Source: DATKZS01 sp035527835 [NCBI: bacterium] (GTDB lineage Bacteria; RBG-13-61-14). From it: DNA of 64,000 nucleotides. The position numbers were made by a program, and so were the translations under genes. Below, in pieces: positions 54,602-62,609 of the stretch. The first letter of the stretch is position 1, and each line of letters starts with the position of its first letter. Below the pieces are notes generated by a model, which searched no databases, was not told the origin of the DNA, and worked only from the letters and a program-made list of their open reading frames with translations. The DNA is taken from the NCBI GenBank assembly GCA_035527835.1, contig DATKZS010000135.1, positions 17,360 to 81,359 on the forward strand, in the 5' to 3' direction.

Positions 54602-57449
54602 ACAGGTCGAAGCTGCAATGCCCCTGCTGAGTTCTCCGCAGCACGAGGCGTATTTCTTTTCACAGCTAGAGAACCCTCACTGGATCATGCCGCTTAAGAA
54701 TAGGGGCATGTTTGATAATCCACCGAAGGTCGAACATGTAAAGGGAGGTGGAATCCGTTTTCCCCTTTGGCCAGCATCACAGTACCTGGCCAAAATGGCC
54801 CCGCATGCGCCAACTGAGGTTGCATCGATATTTATCGGCTTAGAGACACATAACGAATCGATCATAAGAGACATAATAAACGCCGCTCTAACAATGCCAT
54901 CTGCGGCAGCAAAGACACTTGTTCCGAGAATCTCTCAAGCCATGCAAAAGGAAATACTTTCTCTAAATTTCAAAGATGCCAGCGATCTCTGTGTTCGGCT
55001 CGCGGAAGGGGGCGAGGCGAAAGCCGCGATGGACTTGGCTGAAGCTCTGTTCACACCGAAGTTCGAGGAGGGCCAAGAGGAGCCAAGTCGGCGGGATGAG
55101 TACTGGTACAAGGATGGACTCAAAAAGGTGATCCCTGTTATGGCTGGACGAGAACCGCGTGCGTTTCTCGTGAAGCTGTGCGAATGGTTGAAGGTCTCTG
55201 TAGATGCCAAGAAACACGTAGACCCGGCTTCTGGCTCGGATTACTCTTACATGTGGCGACCGGCAATTGAGGAACATGGACAGAATCGGGATTACGAATT
55301 CGCTGGTGTCATGGTCGGATTCGTCAGACAGGGCTTCGAACAAGCAATCCGAGATGGGAGCTTATCGCTTGATGAGGCGCTCGAAATAATAGCTCTTTAT
55401 TCATACGTGGTCTTCAGACGCATCAGGGTTCATCTGATCAACGAATTCGCGGAGCAGAATGCTGAACTGGCTCGCCAGATCATGATGGACAGCGACCTTT
55501 TCAATGATCATAGGTACAAGCACGAGTATGCAATGCTTGTCGGCCGTCGGCTGGACTTGCTAACGGCTGAAGAACGGAATACATGGTTCGGGTGGGTTGA
55601 TGCCGGCCCGGACATATCGGATTTCGACCAAACCTTCAAGGAGAGGATGGGGCGCGATGCCACAGATGAGGACCGACAAAACCGGAAAGATCACTGGCAA
55701 TTTAATAAGATACACTGGGTGCGAAAGCACCTGGAGGGCGAACGAAAGAAGTTTTACGAGGACATGCTTGCCAAACACGGTAAACCAGAATTGGCGGACC
55801 TGAATGTCCGCATCGACTCTGGGCGTTGGGGGCATAATAGCCCTATGACCGTCGACGAGCTTAGCAAGGTGACGTTTGAACAGGCAGTGGAGCGAGTGTC
55901 CTCCTGGACGCCCGGGGAGCAGAGTGGGTTCATGGGGCCAGACATTGAAGGACTCGCCTCAACGTTCGGGCAGTATGTAGCGACCAATCCCTCGGCGTTC
56001 TCAACCAAGGCAGAAGCACTAGTTGAGCGCCCGGCGATTTATGTTCGCACATTTATCCAACAGATGGCCGAGGCGGTCAAGACCGGTGCCGAGATCGATG
56101 TTGCTGCTGTGGTTAAGCTTTGCCATTGGGTAATGGATCGGCCGCCTGGAGAGCGCACGACTCCTAAGCAACGAGATGAGGGGATGGTTGACACGAACTG
56201 GCAATGGACGCGGGACTCGATATCGGAATTCATACAAAAGGTATGCCAAGCAAAGATTGATGATGCCCCCAAGTATCCTTTGGATGCTTTGCGAGAGGCA
56301 ATTTGGGAGCCTGTAAAAAAACTCTGTCGAGATCAGGCAACGTCATACATCCTCCACGACATAGCAAAAGACGATCCGCGTGTGCAAGATTATCTCATGA
56401 TGGGAATGAACTCGCCCCGGGGCAAGGCATTGGAAGCATCCTTGGAGTACGCACGCTGGGTTGCGAATCATATCAAGAAGATGGAGAGAGGTCACGAGGT
56501 TGTCCCCGGTGGATTTGGAGCAATGCCTGAGGTTAAGGAAATGCTGGAGTGGCAGATTGCCCCTGACAATAGGAGCTTCGAGGCCCTGGCGATAATTGGA
56601 TCAAATATCCGCCTGATCTATTGGATAGACAGGAGTTGGTTGGAAGAGAACGCAGGGAGATTGTTTCATCTGGAAGGAGTCGAGGAATCCTCTCCGATGG
56701 CACAAGGTTGGGCGGCATGGAACGCTTTCCTGGTATGGAGCGGGGGACCGCACGTCGAATTCTACAGGTTATTCAAGGAACAGTTTGCCTATGCCGTGGA
56801 CCAATCCGCTAGGGTAGATATGCCCGAAAGAACTCGCGAACAGCCGATGAATCACCTTGGAGAACACCTGATAATCCTTTACGGTCGCGGTCAACTCGGA
56901 CTGGATGAAGACGATGGGCTGTTGAGACGCTTCCTGACCGACTCGCACCCCGATATTCGCCGACATGCAATCGGCTTCGTGGGTGAAAGCGTTGAAGGCG
57001 AGGAAAAAATTCCAGAGGAAGTCGTGAACCGATTCAAGGCGCTATGGGATGTATACTGGGAAGGCTCGGGCAAGGAGGATGCCGAGGAAAAGCCCGATGC
57101 CTGTCTATTCGGCACTTGGTTCTCATCCGGGCAGTTTCCGGAGCAGTGGGCGCTCGATCAACTTGAAAATTTTGTGAACGTCGCCCAAACGCCGGAACCC
57201 GATCATGCAATTGTGGAACAGCTCGTAAAGGTATCTCAGGTAGACATCGTAAGAGCAGTCCGTATCCTTGATCGGATGATCCGTGGTGATCGAGAGGGAT
57301 GGCGCATACACGGATGGCACGATTCAGCAATGCAGATATTAGAGGAGGCGATGAAGGCTGGCGGAGAAGCACGGACGCAAGCCGAGCAGGTCATAAACTA
57401 TCTGGGCCGACGTGGTTATCGCGAGTTCGGTGAACTGATCAACCTCTGA
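54573..57449 (+). CDS. Large uncharacterised helical protein, 958 aa
   Basis: A 958-aa protein that ends the operon. It is predicted mostly helical, rich in Trp, Glu and Arg, and has no signal peptide or obvious membrane segment. Recurrent helix-turn-helix units with MAxAVKTGAEIDVAAV-type segments hint at a HEAT-like solenoid. No Walker or nuclease motif is visible. It begins inside the 3' end of the upstream gene; an alternative ATG at 54618 would remove 15 residues. Solenoid proteins of this size often serve as sensors or scaffolds in defence systems, but that is inference only. Confidence 0.5.
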   Translation: MKSYDKPTDEQVEAAMPLLSSPQHEAYFFSQLENPHWIMPLKNRGMFDNPPKVEHVKGGGIRFPLWPASQYLAKMAPHAPTEVASIFIGLETHNESIIRDIINAALTMPSAAAKTLVPRISQAMQKEILSLNFKDASDLCVRLAEGGEAKAAMDLAEALFTPKFEEGQEEPSRRDEYWYKDGLKKVIPVMAGREPRAFLVKLCEWLKVSVDAKKHVDPASGSDYSYMWRPAIEEHGQNRDYEFAGVMVGFVRQGFEQAIRDGSLSLDEALEIIALYSYVVFRRIRVHLINEFAEQNAELARQIMMDSDLFNDHRYKHEYAMLVGRRLDLLTAEERNTWFGWVDAGPDISDFDQTFKERMGRDATDEDRQNRKDHWQFNKIHWVRKHLEGERKKFYEDMLAKHGKPELADLNVRIDSGRWGHNSPMTVDELSKVTFEQAVERVSSWTPGEQSGFMGPDIEGLASTFGQYVATNPSAFSTKAEALVERPAIYVRTFIQQMAEAVKTGAEIDVAAVVKLCHWVMDRPPGERTTPKQRDEGMVDTNWQWTRDSISEFIQKVCQAKIDDAPKYPLDALREAIWEPVKKLCRDQATSYILHDIAKDDPRVQDYLMMGMNSPRGKALEASLEYARWVANHIKKMERGHEVVPGGFGAMPEVKEMLEWQIAPDNRSFEALAIIGSNIRLIYWIDRSWLEENAGRLFHLEGVEESSPMAQGWAAWNAFLVWSGGPHVEFYRLFKEQFAYAVDQSARVDMPERTREQPMNHLGEHLIILYGRGQLGLDEDDGLLRRFLTDSHPDIRRHAIGFVGESVEGEEKIPEEVVNRFKALWDVYWEGSGKEDAEEKPDACLFGTWFSSGQFPEQWALDQLENFVNVAQTPEPDHAIVEQLVKVSQVDIVRAVRILDRMIRGDREGWRIHGWHDSAMQILEEAMKAGGEARTQAEQVINYLGRRGYREFGELINL

Positions 57450-57472
57450 GGTGTTCGCCCCTTTTGCAAACT

Positions 57473-57491
57473 ACAATCCGTCACGGATTGT
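57473..57491. terminator. Hairpin after the defence operon
   Basis: ACAATCCG (57473-57480) and CGGATTGT (57484-57491) form an 8-bp stem with a 3-nt loop, 24 bases after the last gene of the operon. No U-run follows, so it is a possible terminator or processing hairpin only. Confidence 0.4.
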
Positions 57492-57610
57492 AAGCATGAA
57501 GCTCATGGGCTAATTGGACTGCTTGATAAGCTACCTCAGCAGACCCATAGATGGCAGCTTATTGAAAACATAGACTTCACTTGGGTTGGTTGGCCGGATG
57601 AATACCCTGT

Positions 57611-57712
57611 GTGTCGCTGTTCAGTTGGGAGGAGTTGAATGAAATACTCGATGAGAACAACGGCAAGATTCCGGAGAACATGTGGAAAGAAAGGATGAAA
57701 AGGAAAAAATGA
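57611..57712 (+). CDS. Short ORF, 33 aa, coupled to the next gene
   Basis: A GTG-started frame reading MSLFSWEELNEILDENN, then GKIPENMWKERMKRKK, ending in a TGA that overlaps the next start as ATGA. The Glu/Trp/Lys content and coupled overlap look genuine although the ribosome-binding site is weak. It and the following gene could be a small two-gene unit. Function unknown. Confidence 0.35.
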   Translation: MSLFSWEELNEILDENNGKIPENMWKERMKRKK

Positions 57713-58038
57713 TCCAGGTCTTGGAGCAGATCGAGTACCGGCGCGGCATGCTCATGAAGGGCATGAAAGCCAAGAGCCTGCCCGTCAAGGTCTGGCGCGG
57801 GTCCAAGATTCCCTCGGAGGTGCGGAAGGCGATCCGGGAGGAAGACTTGCTCAACCTCGGCGGCGTTTATGGCGACAAGAAAGCGGGCGATCCCGTTCAA
57901 TATGACCAACTGAAGCTCATCCTTACCGACGACACAGTCGAGATCACGGTTTTCAATCGCGGGATCGCTCTTTTGATGTCGGACGACGAGCGGGTCCGGC
58001 GCATCCATCGAGTGCTGTGCAAGCTGGAACGGAAGTGA
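57709..58038 (+). CDS. Hypothetical protein, 109 aa
   Basis: Begins MIQVLEQIEYRRG; ATG 57709 with AAGGA just upstream is better placed than GTG 57682. The C-terminal half is beta-rich (TVEITVFNRGIALLM) followed by a basic helix. A fragment opening MIQNLEQIA lies at 61573, suggesting a recurring gene type in this accessory region. GC content is high, like the phage part. No family recognised. Confidence 0.45.
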   Translation: MIQVLEQIEYRRGMLMKGMKAKSLPVKVWRGSKIPSEVRKAIREEDLLNLGGVYGDKKAGDPVQYDQLKLILTDDTVEITVFNRGIALLMSDDERVRRIHRVLCKLERK

Positions 58039-58051
58039 GGTCCATAATACC

Positions 58052-58210
58052 ATGCGCAATTTGCGACTATTTTGCAACAGGCCGAACCCATCAGGTCATC
58101 GTGCTGCACTTATCCGATTGCTGGACCAGGATTGGTATCAGATATCAACAAGGCTGGACCTGACATCGGAAGAGTATCATGGCGTGATGCGGCCGATGAC
58201 AGCGCGATGA
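58052..58210 (+). CDS. Possible small ORF, 52 aa
   Basis: An ATG-started frame with IRLLDQDWYQISTRLDLTSE in its middle, lying between two better-supported genes. It has no convincing ribosome-binding site and is only slightly better than chance, so it is listed as doubtful. Confidence 0.25.
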   Translation: MRNLRLFCNRPNPSGHRAALIRLLDQDWYQISTRLDLTSEEYHGVMRPMTAR

Positions 58211-58238
58211 GACACCGCCCTTTTCAAAAGGATTAAGA

Positions 58239-59774
58239 ATGAAGAAACAGCGTGCTAACCGCAAAAGCCTTTTCATCAGTAGCGTCCAAAAGGAACTGCA
58301 AAGGGAGCGGGCTGCCATCAGAGATTTTGTGCGGAACGATGCCCTGCTCAAACGCTACTTTGATGTGTTCCTGTTTGAAGACCTGCCCGCCAGCGACCGC
58401 CGGGCGGACAAGGTCTACCTCGATGAGGTGGAACGCTGCGATGTCTACGTTGGCCTCTTGGCCGACGAGTACGGCTATGAAGATGCCAAGGGCCTATCTC
58501 CGACCGAGCGCGAATTCAATCAGGCCACGGCGAAGGGCAAGCAACGCTTGATCTTCGTCAAAGGGACCGAAGATAAAAAACGACATCCCAAGATGCAGAA
58601 GCTGGTGCGCAAAGCGGGCGAGGAACTCATCCGCCGCAGGTTTAAGGATATACCAAGCCTGACCAAGGAACTTTACGCTGCCCTGGTCGAGCACCTCGAA
58701 CGCTGCGGGGACCTCCGCACTAAGCCCTTCGATGCCTCCGCCTGTCCCGGCGTGACCATAAAAGACATCTCGCCGGAAAAGATGAAGTGGTTCCTGGAGA
58801 CGGCAAAGGCGGAAAGAAACTATCCCCTGCCCGTCAACACCATCCCGGAGAAGGCGCTTACGCACCTCCATTTGCTGGATGAGGGCCAACCCACTCACGC
58901 GGCAGTCCTGCTCTTCGGCCAGGACCCGCAACGCTCCCTGATCACTTCGGAGGTCAAGTGCCTCCATTACCACGGCACCAAGGTCGAAAAGCCAATCCCT
59001 TCCTACCAGATTTACAAGGGCACGGTGTTTGACCTGGTGGATCAAGCCGTGGATTTTGTTCTGTCCAAGGTGGCGAGGTCCGTGGGTACACGCGAGCACG
59101 GTTCCCAGGCCCCGGTGTCTTACGAGTTGCCCAAGGAGGCCGTGAGAGAGGCCATCGTCAACGCGGTGGCTCACCGCGACTATACCAGCAACGCCAGCGT
59201 CCAGGTCATGCTCTTCGCCGACCGGCTGGAGGTCTGGAACCCCGGCGAACTTCCGCCTTCCCTGACTCCGGAACTTTTACGGCTGCCTCACGCTTCGATC
59301 CCGCGCAATCCTCTGATCGCCGAGCCGCTCTATCTGGTCCGCTACATCGAGAAGGCCGGGACCGGCACTCTTGACATGATCGCCCGCTGTCGGGAAGCCG
59401 GGCTGCCCGAGCCGGACTTCGAGCAACGAGCCGGCCAATGGGTGGTGACTATCTGGCGGGACTGGGTGACGGATTCTGTTGTTGAAGAAATGGGATTGAA
59501 CGAGAGGCAGAAAGAGGCTGTCGCTTACATCAAAGTGCATGGAAGGATCACCAACAAAGAGTATCAGGAACTTACCGGAGCCAAGGACAGGACCGGCCTT
59601 CGTGACCTAAAGGATTTGGTCGACAAAGCAGTGTTGGAGAAAATAGGAGCAACCGGGCGTGGAACTTACTATGTCCTGGCGAAAAAATCCCGACATAAAC
59701 CCGACAAACCTGACTCTGGACGGAAACACGCACAAACCAGACATAAAGCCGACAAACCCGACAAGGGGACATAA
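58239..59774 (+). CDS. DUF4062 - ATPase-like (AlbA_2/schlafen type) - winged-helix protein, 511 aa
   Basis: Residues 10-115 are a DUF4062 domain (LFISSVQKELQRERAAI opening; VYVGLLADEYGY strand), a TIR-like/nucleotide-binding fold often in defence genes. Residues 165-400 match the AlbA_2-associated ATP-binding region with the GHKL-like NAVAHRDY motif (308-315) and a later NPGELP. Residues about 420-480 are a winged-helix domain (GRITNKEYQELTG). The last 25 residues are basic and encoded by a short-repeat array. Similar three-part proteins act as defence sensors or regulators. A good AAAAGGATT lies upstream of the ATG. Confidence 0.72.
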   Translation: MKKQRANRKSLFISSVQKELQRERAAIRDFVRNDALLKRYFDVFLFEDLPASDRRADKVYLDEVERCDVYVGLLADEYGYEDAKGLSPTEREFNQATAKGKQRLIFVKGTEDKKRHPKMQKLVRKAGEELIRRRFKDIPSLTKELYAALVEHLERCGDLRTKPFDASACPGVTIKDISPEKMKWFLETAKAERNYPLPVNTIPEKALTHLHLLDEGQPTHAAVLLFGQDPQRSLITSEVKCLHYHGTKVEKPIPSYQIYKGTVFDLVDQAVDFVLSKVARSVGTREHGSQAPVSYELPKEAVREAIVNAVAHRDYTSNASVQVMLFADRLEVWNPGELPPSLTPELLRLPHASIPRNPLIAEPLYLVRYIEKAGTGTLDMIARCREAGLPEPDFEQRAGQWVVTIWRDWVTDSVVEEMGLNERQKEAVAYIKVHGRITNKEYQELTGAKDRTGLRDLKDLVDKAVLEKIGATGRGTYYVLAKKSRHKPDKPDSGRKHAQTRHKADKPDKGT

Positions 59775-59815
59775 ACGAGACAAACGGGACATAAATGGGA
59801 CATATGGGACAATGG
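59692..59815. repeat. Tandem array of a 20-base GACATAAA-GACAAAC repeat
   Basis: Four copies of a 20-base unit GACATAAANNNGACA(A/T)A occur at 59692-59711, 59740-59759, 59768-59787 and 59788-59807, with degenerate copies and an 8-base GACAAGGG spacer between them. Ten GACA tetramers fall within 125 bases. The array covers the last codons, stop and downstream edge of the DUF4062 gene. Iteron-like spacing suggests binding sites, but local tandem slippage is also possible. Confidence 0.7.
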
Positions 59816-60107
59816 AAATGGGCCACAAAGGGGCCAATTGGGCCATAGAGCAGGCGGGGGATACTTGTTAAATGCCTCAGGTATGCCTAAAATGCCGCAA
59901 GGATGAGACATGAATTTCATCGTGCCGCAAAGTGCCCAGGAGGGTGTCCAGAAAACCGGGAGCAGATGTTCCCTGAAATGTTCCCAGAAAAGTGCCCGGG
60001 AAATCGAAGGCCGATGCGATTATCGGATCATGAAAATGTTTTGTGATACGATTGCATGGTTAGGAAAAGGGAATCATGCTCAGTTCTGATGAGGATCACT
60101 TTAGGCT
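59775..60107. other. Gene-free stretch with repeats
   Basis: The first 40 bases continue the GACA array; two ATGTTCCC copies occur at about 59967 and 59978; and an imperfect hairpin repeat (60011-60047) lies before the TPR gene. No convincing ORF or promoter was found, and no strong ribosome-binding site for the TPR gene beyond a weak TTAGG. Confidence 0.5.
60011..60047. repeat. Left copy of the hairpin repeat flanking the TPR gene
   Basis: ATCGGATCATGAAAATG with TTTTGTGAT following (60022-60047) matches 61516-61541 at 22 of 26 positions. It folds into a 9-bp stem with two G-T pairs, and is preceded by CCGAT/ATCGG (60011-60015/60022-60026). The right copy replaces both G-T pairs by C-G/G-C pairs, so the stem, not only the sequence, appears conserved. 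Confidence 0.65.
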
Positions 60108-61508
60108 ATGATAAACGTAATAAAACAGGCAAATAGTGTCGCGATAGTTCACAGCAGAAAAAATCCAGCGACCTGTAAGATTGATCGCAGAACCCTCTAT
60201 ACCATACATTCCAAGGCTGAAGCATTGGAGATTGTAGGTAAAGGACGTCAAACTATGGACACCTATTTTGCGTCACTTTTGGAACAGCGATATCCTGAAA
60301 TCAATTTCAACTGGATAAAAGTTCATGAAGGCATTATCGCGCAAATGGATGTGCTCCCAGATCTATTCGATTATAAAAAGGTTATATTAACGAAGCCATT
60401 CGAAGGTGCTCTAACATCCTTTATGAAGGAAATATGCTTGTTGAACCCTCAAGACTCGATTTCGGCTGCTACGGTAATACAGGATTACCAATACCAGCTA
60501 GAATTCTTAAATGAGCTGCTTCAGTGGAGATTAGATACGCGTAATCAACAGAGAGATAAATGGAATCAAGATGACGCTTTTTTCTGGAGGTATGCCCTGC
60601 GAAGCAAGGGAGTACCTCCTGAAGTTGAGGAAATGGCAGAAACATATTTCAATAAAAAAGATTTCGAACGAGCGGAAGCGATATTCCGGTTGTTAATATC
60701 ATGCTTTGATGGGTATGCAGAGGGGCACAACTATCTTGGATTGATTGCCCTGGAACAATATCGCCTTGATGAAGCAGTGGAATTATTCCGAAAGACCTCT
60801 GAAATTGGCAGACTCCTATTCCCCCCTAAAATGGATCGTGAAAGCTATTGGAACGTACTTTCAACTCGGCCTTATATGAGAGGCTTACGGAACCTGGCAA
60901 TCGCTTTGAATCAATCGGGACAATATGAACAAGCTATTGGTATATGCGAAAGATTGGAAAAAGAATGTGGAGATGAAACCAGTTCTATTTGTTACAAAGC
61001 TTCAATACATCTCAATACCGGAAGTTGGCAACTTGCGGCTAATGAGGCACTCAGCCTGGTATCAGTTTATCCAGAAATGAGCTTGTTGGAATCGTATGCC
61101 CTATTCGAGTTGGGTCAGCGCATGGAATCCTTTGCTTCATTTTTACATGCAGCCATGAATAGACCTAGAACCGTATGTATTTTGACCAATATTCGAATGA
61201 ACCAACCGAGAGAGTTTTTAGAGATAGAAGATCACAATGCAGGCGTATCACTTTCTCGTTCACTAAAGGGATTCTTTTCAAGGCAGAGTCGTTCATCAAT
61301 TAAATTCTATAAAACAATGGCAAATATTCCTGAGGTATTTATCAATTTCGTCATATCGGAAAGTTCTAAAATAAATGCAAAAGGGAAAAGGCAAGTTGTT
61401 AGCAAGATGATAGCGCAACTGAAAGATGCATCTCGTGAAGCAGCAAGGAAAGAGGCAGAAAGGATATTGGCTTCCAATGCAAAAATACAAAAACTAATCG
61501 AAGGCTGA
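60108..61508 (+). CDS. TPR-repeat protein, 466 aa
   Basis: A low-GC gene for a protein with helical TPR-like repeats, for example FERAEAIFRLLISCFDGYAEGHNYLG and EQYRLDEAVELFRK with later ALNQSGQYEQAIGICERLEK (about residues 185-330). TPR solenoids bind partner proteins. The N-terminal 110 residues differ and have IVGKGRQTM and a strand-rich start; the C-terminus is basic and helical. No enzyme motif. Base composition unlike the neighbours and the flanking hairpin repeats suggest arrival as a separate cassette. Start ATG 60108 has only a weak ribosome-binding site. Confidence 0.65.
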   Translation: MINVIKQANSVAIVHSRKNPATCKIDRRTLYTIHSKAEALEIVGKGRQTMDTYFASLLEQRYPEINFNWIKVHEGIIAQMDVLPDLFDYKKVILTKPFEGALTSFMKEICLLNPQDSISAATVIQDYQYQLEFLNELLQWRLDTRNQQRDKWNQDDAFFWRYALRSKGVPPEVEEMAETYFNKKDFERAEAIFRLLISCFDGYAEGHNYLGLIALEQYRLDEAVELFRKTSEIGRLLFPPKMDRESYWNVLSTRPYMRGLRNLAIALNQSGQYEQAIGICERLEKECGDETSSICYKASIHLNTGSWQLAANEALSLVSVYPEMSLLESYALFELGQRMESFASFLHAAMNRPRTVCILTNIRMNQPREFLEIEDHNAGVSLSRSLKGFFSRQSRSSIKFYKTMANIPEVFINFVISESSKINAKGKRQVVSKMIAQLKDASREAARKEAERILASNAKIQKLIEG

Positions 61509-61541
61509 TCCGATAATCGGATCACGAAACGGTTTCGTGAT
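61507..61541. repeat. Right copy of the hairpin repeat flanking the TPR gene
   Basis: A perfect palindrome GATCCGAT-A-ATCGGATC (61507-61523) overlaps a second perfect hairpin ATCACGAAA/TTTCGTGAT (61521-61541). The TGA stop of the TPR gene overlaps the first palindrome by two bases. The element resembles the left copy at 60011-60047 in sequence and structure. Confidence 0.65.
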
Positions 61542-61572
61542 CTGATTCTCAAGTGATGACAGAGAGTGGAAA

Positions 61573-61644
61573 ATGATCCAGAACCTGGAACAGATAGCGT
61601 GCAGAAGCTGTAAAGAGGCCGACGGGTATGTACTCAGCTGCTAA
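61573..61644 (+). pseudogene. 23-aa fragment resembling the start of the gene at 57709
   Basis: A short frame starting at ATG 61573 that begins MIQNLEQIACRSC, close to MIQVLEQIEYRRG at 57709. It stops after 23 residues. The similarity covers only about eight residues, so it is tentative evidence of a truncated copy. Confidence 0.3.
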
Positions 61645-61990
61645 GCGCGATGCCGGGGGTTCAAGGAGTAGGCCATCGCCAAATGCTTATGCGCCATCCT
61701 CGGGAGGAAGAGGTCATCACCAGGATGGAAAAAAACATGCCTGCCCAGCAGGAAGAAACCCTTGGCCTTGATCGAAGTATCGGAAACTCTCAAGGCCGTT
61801 TCGGACACCGTAAAATTCAATCGATGCCAAACCTGGGTGTCCGATAACGCGAAGAACTTGTGGCCCGCCTGGGCTTTCCATGAAGCCTCAAAGCATGATA
61901 AAATCAGACCTATGCATCCTATTCAGATCGATAAGGCAACGATGAAACAGATCCATAGAGATCATGCGGTGCTTGGCGTGCCAGGGGGTC

Positions 61991-62031
61991 AACCTTTCAT
62001 TTGGACGGACCCAAACCTTTCATTTGGACGG
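61991..62031. repeat. Two copies of AACCTTTCATTTGGACGG
   Basis: Identical 18-base units at 61991-62008 and 62014-62031, 23 bases apart. Repeated short motifs of this kind occur at the ends of some insertion sequences, but no transposase frame is present, so this is at best an IS remnant. Confidence 0.4.
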
Positions 62032-62347
62032 GGGCGAATCCCCCTGAGATGCTATGTTTTTAAGCTGCTTCTGATGGGTTGAAAAAAGCGGGGCAGTGCA
62101 ATCTGAGTTAACTGAATTTCTCTCACATCCTGGACAGGCGGCCTCACGTAACTCCTTTTCCCGCCTACATTTTATCACTCTGGACGCTCGTTGAATATGT
62201 TATGAAGAGAGTTGCTTCCGGGGAGCCAACATGATTTGTTGTATATTCTCTAGGGCGGGTTAACAAGCGCGGAGAAGAAGCTGGACGCTTCTAACTCTTT
62301 GATGGTGCTAATCAAAAAGGCCCAAGGGGATAGTTGATCAATAACAA

Positions 62348-62383
62348 GGGAGGATTGGCAATAAGGCAATCCTCCCGGTTTTT
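62348..62383 (+). terminator. Strong intrinsic terminator
   Basis: GGGAGGATTG (62348-62357) and CAATCCTCCC (62367-62376) form a 10-bp perfect stem with a 9-nt loop, followed by GGTTTTT. It could insulate the recombinase gene from upstream transcription. Confidence 0.7.
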
Positions 62384-62392
62384 GCAAAGAAT

Positions 62393-62426
62393 TGCTCTCT
62401 GTTTTAGGGTCTCTGGTCAGAGAGCA
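62393..62426. repeat. 9-bp inverted repeat upstream of the recombinase
   Basis: TGCTCTCTG (62393-62401) and CAGAGAGCA (62418-62426) are exact inverted copies 16 bases apart, roughly 185 bases before the recombinase start. It may be a regulator or recombinase binding site; nothing else supports this. Confidence 0.4.
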
Positions 62427-62609
62427 GAGGCCTGTGGTTAACAGATAGATATTTGAGTAGTCTCGGAAGTGCAGTATTTCGACGAACGTTCGGGAAGTGA
62501 ATTGTCCAAGACTTGCCACCTTCTGGCTCCAAAAAATTCTTCTCCCCCTTCAACGTCTTCGCCGTGCACCTGAAGAGACACTCTCTTAACACTTCGTAGC
62601 GAGGTTAAA

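Larger units (their letters stand above)
61509..62609. other. 1.1 kb of apparently eroded or noncoding DNA
   Basis: No gene with a proper ribosome-binding site is visible. It contains the right hairpin copy, a MIQNLEQIA fragment (61573-61644), two 18-base copies of AACCTTTCATTTGGACGG, a strong terminator hairpin at 62348 and a 9-bp inverted repeat at 62393. Short frames, such as the one reading MHPIQIDKATMKQIHRDHAV near 61912, look like remnants. Confidence 0.45.

Noticed and set aside
61650-61720. tRNA-like GGGTTCAAG
   Set aside because: A T-loop-like string occurs near 61660, but no acceptor, D or anticodon stems can be formed around it.
61762-62082. 106-aa TTG-started frame
   Set aside because: It lacks a ribosome-binding site, spans the repeated AACCTTTCATTTGGACGG units and shows no family features; treated as remnant DNA.
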